The notes under the pieces were generated by a model, which saw only the letters and a program-made list of their open reading frames with translations, searched no databases and was not told the DNA's origin. Below, one piece after another: positions 49,766 through 64,000 of a stretch of DNA of 64,000 nucleotides (its first letter is position 1; each line of letters starts with the position of its first letter). This DNA is from Didymodactylos carnosus. Lineage: Eukaryota; Rotifera; Eurotatoria; Philodinida; Philodinidae. The DNA lies in contig CAJNOQ010000125.1 of NCBI GenBank assembly GCA_905250885.1, positions 1 through 64,000 of the forward strand. The letters run 5' to 3'. The position numbers were made by a program, and so were the translations under genes.

Positions 49766-50355
49766 ATGGCGACCAATTTTCCTCCGCTATCTCATCGAGA
49801 ACGCAATACAAATATAACGGGTTTAAGCGCTTATTTTCCTAATACAGCTACCCATGCTGATCCAGCTCGTTTTATATGTATTTATCCAGCCTATATTAAT
49901 GCTAAAAAAACACGTGTTCAAGGTAGACGTATATCAAAATCAAAAGCTGTTGATAATCCAACATTAAATGAAATTCGTGATATTCTAGGTATATTTTCTA
50001 TTATTGTATATTAATATAATTTTTATTTTTTAACAAACATTTTTATCGATTATTCTTTTTAGAAAATGTTGGTATGAAAGTATTTGTTGAAGCAAATCGT
50101 TTATATCCACGTGAAGAAAATCGTGAACCACAATCACGTGGTCGAATACGTGTTCAATTGAAGAATATTGAAGGTGAAATTTTAAAACCACAATTTAAAA
50201 CGCGAGATGATGTACTATATTATGTTGCTGAAATGATACCAAAATTAAAAACACGTACATCACAATCATCGGCAAGTGGTGGTGGATCATCCGGATCAAA
50301 TCAACAACAACAACAAAAAAGTAGTCAAGAACAACCAAGAGGAAAAAAACGTTAA
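49766..50355 (+). CDS. SRP19: Signal recognition particle 19 kDa subunit
   Basis: Exons 49766-49988 and 50063-50355 give 171 residues; human SRP19 has 144. SRP19 binds the tips of helices 6 and 8 of SRP RNA in the nucleolus and prepares it for SRP54. The family core runs from about residue 33 to 135: DPARFICIYPAYINAKKT, QGRRISKSKAVDNPT, LYPREENRE, SRGRIRVQLKN and AEMIPKLKTRT. These match human DRFICIYPAYLNNKKT, EGRRIPISKAVENPT, RGRVRVQLK and AEMIPKLKTRT. The N-terminal 32 residues are an extension without known motif. The tail is Gly/Ser/Gln-rich and ends in a basic KKR, as is usual. The intron is 74 bp. An AG acceptor 25 bases before the ATG suggests leader splicing. Confidence 0.96.
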
Positions 50356-50749
50356 TTATTTTGTTCAACTTGTTATTGATGTCTTTTAGTTATTATATTA
50401 TCTTTTCTTATTTTGTTTTTCAAGGAAAAAGAAAGATAATATTTTTAAGAATGTTTGTTTTTATTATAAGTTGTTTCAATACTCCTTGATAATGATATCT
50501 GATTCGTTAATTTAGCTCTTTTATTCTAAAATTTGACTAATGTTCTTAATTTTTTATAAACATTTTTCAAAATGACAAAAATAAATCATTAAATCTAAAC
50601 AAAAAAGATTCATTTATCTATTCTATTCTAGATTTATGTTAATGATATATTTTTTATCGTTTGCTATTATGCTTTTTGTTCTTTTATATTCTTTTAATAT
50701 ATCTGTTATGTTATTCTCTAATTTTCTGTGATATTTCTTTGTTAATCAA
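50356..50749 (+). other. Spacer between SRP19 and NBEAL gene
   Basis: Holds the SRP19 3' UTR (AAATAAATCATTAAATC near 50580 as a likely poly(A) region) and the leader of the BEACH gene. No exon for the missing NBEAL N-terminal part is visible here. Confidence 0.55.

Positions 50750-64000
<13,251 letters not shown>

Overview
The window looks like nuclear DNA of a small-genome invertebrate. It is AT-rich, most introns are about 50-75 bp with GT-AG ends, proteins carry Asn/Gln/Ser runs, and the recognisable genes are animal genes (SARA-type ZFYVE9/16, MED26, SRP19, NBEAL-type BEACH protein). A bdelloid rotifer or similar spiralian fits best; this is inference, as no lineage marker was searched. 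All gene models were spliced by eye. Reading frames stay open and close at a stop across every listed exon set, except NBEAL, which runs off the right edge.

Left part (1-13.9 kb): one end of a hAT-like DNA transposon at the window edge, then a two-RRM RNA-binding protein gene (minus, 2.7-3.9 kb), a transposon-rich spacer with several inverted-repeat elements, and a 13-exon gene for a type II membrane protein with a long probable coiled coil (minus, 8.8-12.2 kb).

Middle (14-36.2 kb): the SARA/endofin homologue covers almost 18 kb on the minus strand in 15 exons. Its sixth intron is 10.8 kb long, far larger than the others. On the opposite strand that intron holds two related genes for ubiquitin-like-domain proteins (20.1-26.6 and 28.0-29.1 kb). 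The first encodes three ubiquitin-like domains and has two mutually exclusive acceptors, one giving a short one-domain isoform. Upstream of SARA, in the same orientation, lies MED26, the Mediator subunit with a TFIIS N-terminal domain; its first intron positions match the human gene as I recall it.

Right part (36.2-64 kb): about 8 kb of gene-poor sequence with a perfect 175-bp palindrome, a small secreted, probably GPI-anchored Ig-like protein (44.4-47.0 kb), then SRP19 and a 23-exon NBEAL1/2-type gene on the plus strand, which runs off the window a few residues before its expected end. Large introns of SARA and NBEAL carry fold-back (hairpin) elements, so intron size here is largely set by inverted-repeat insertions.

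The genes do not form one pathway: SARA and NBEAL act in endosomal or vesicle traffic, SRP19 in co-translational targeting, MED26 in transcription. The most unusual features are the nested ubiquitin-like gene pair, the perfect palindrome and the set of intronic fold-back elements.
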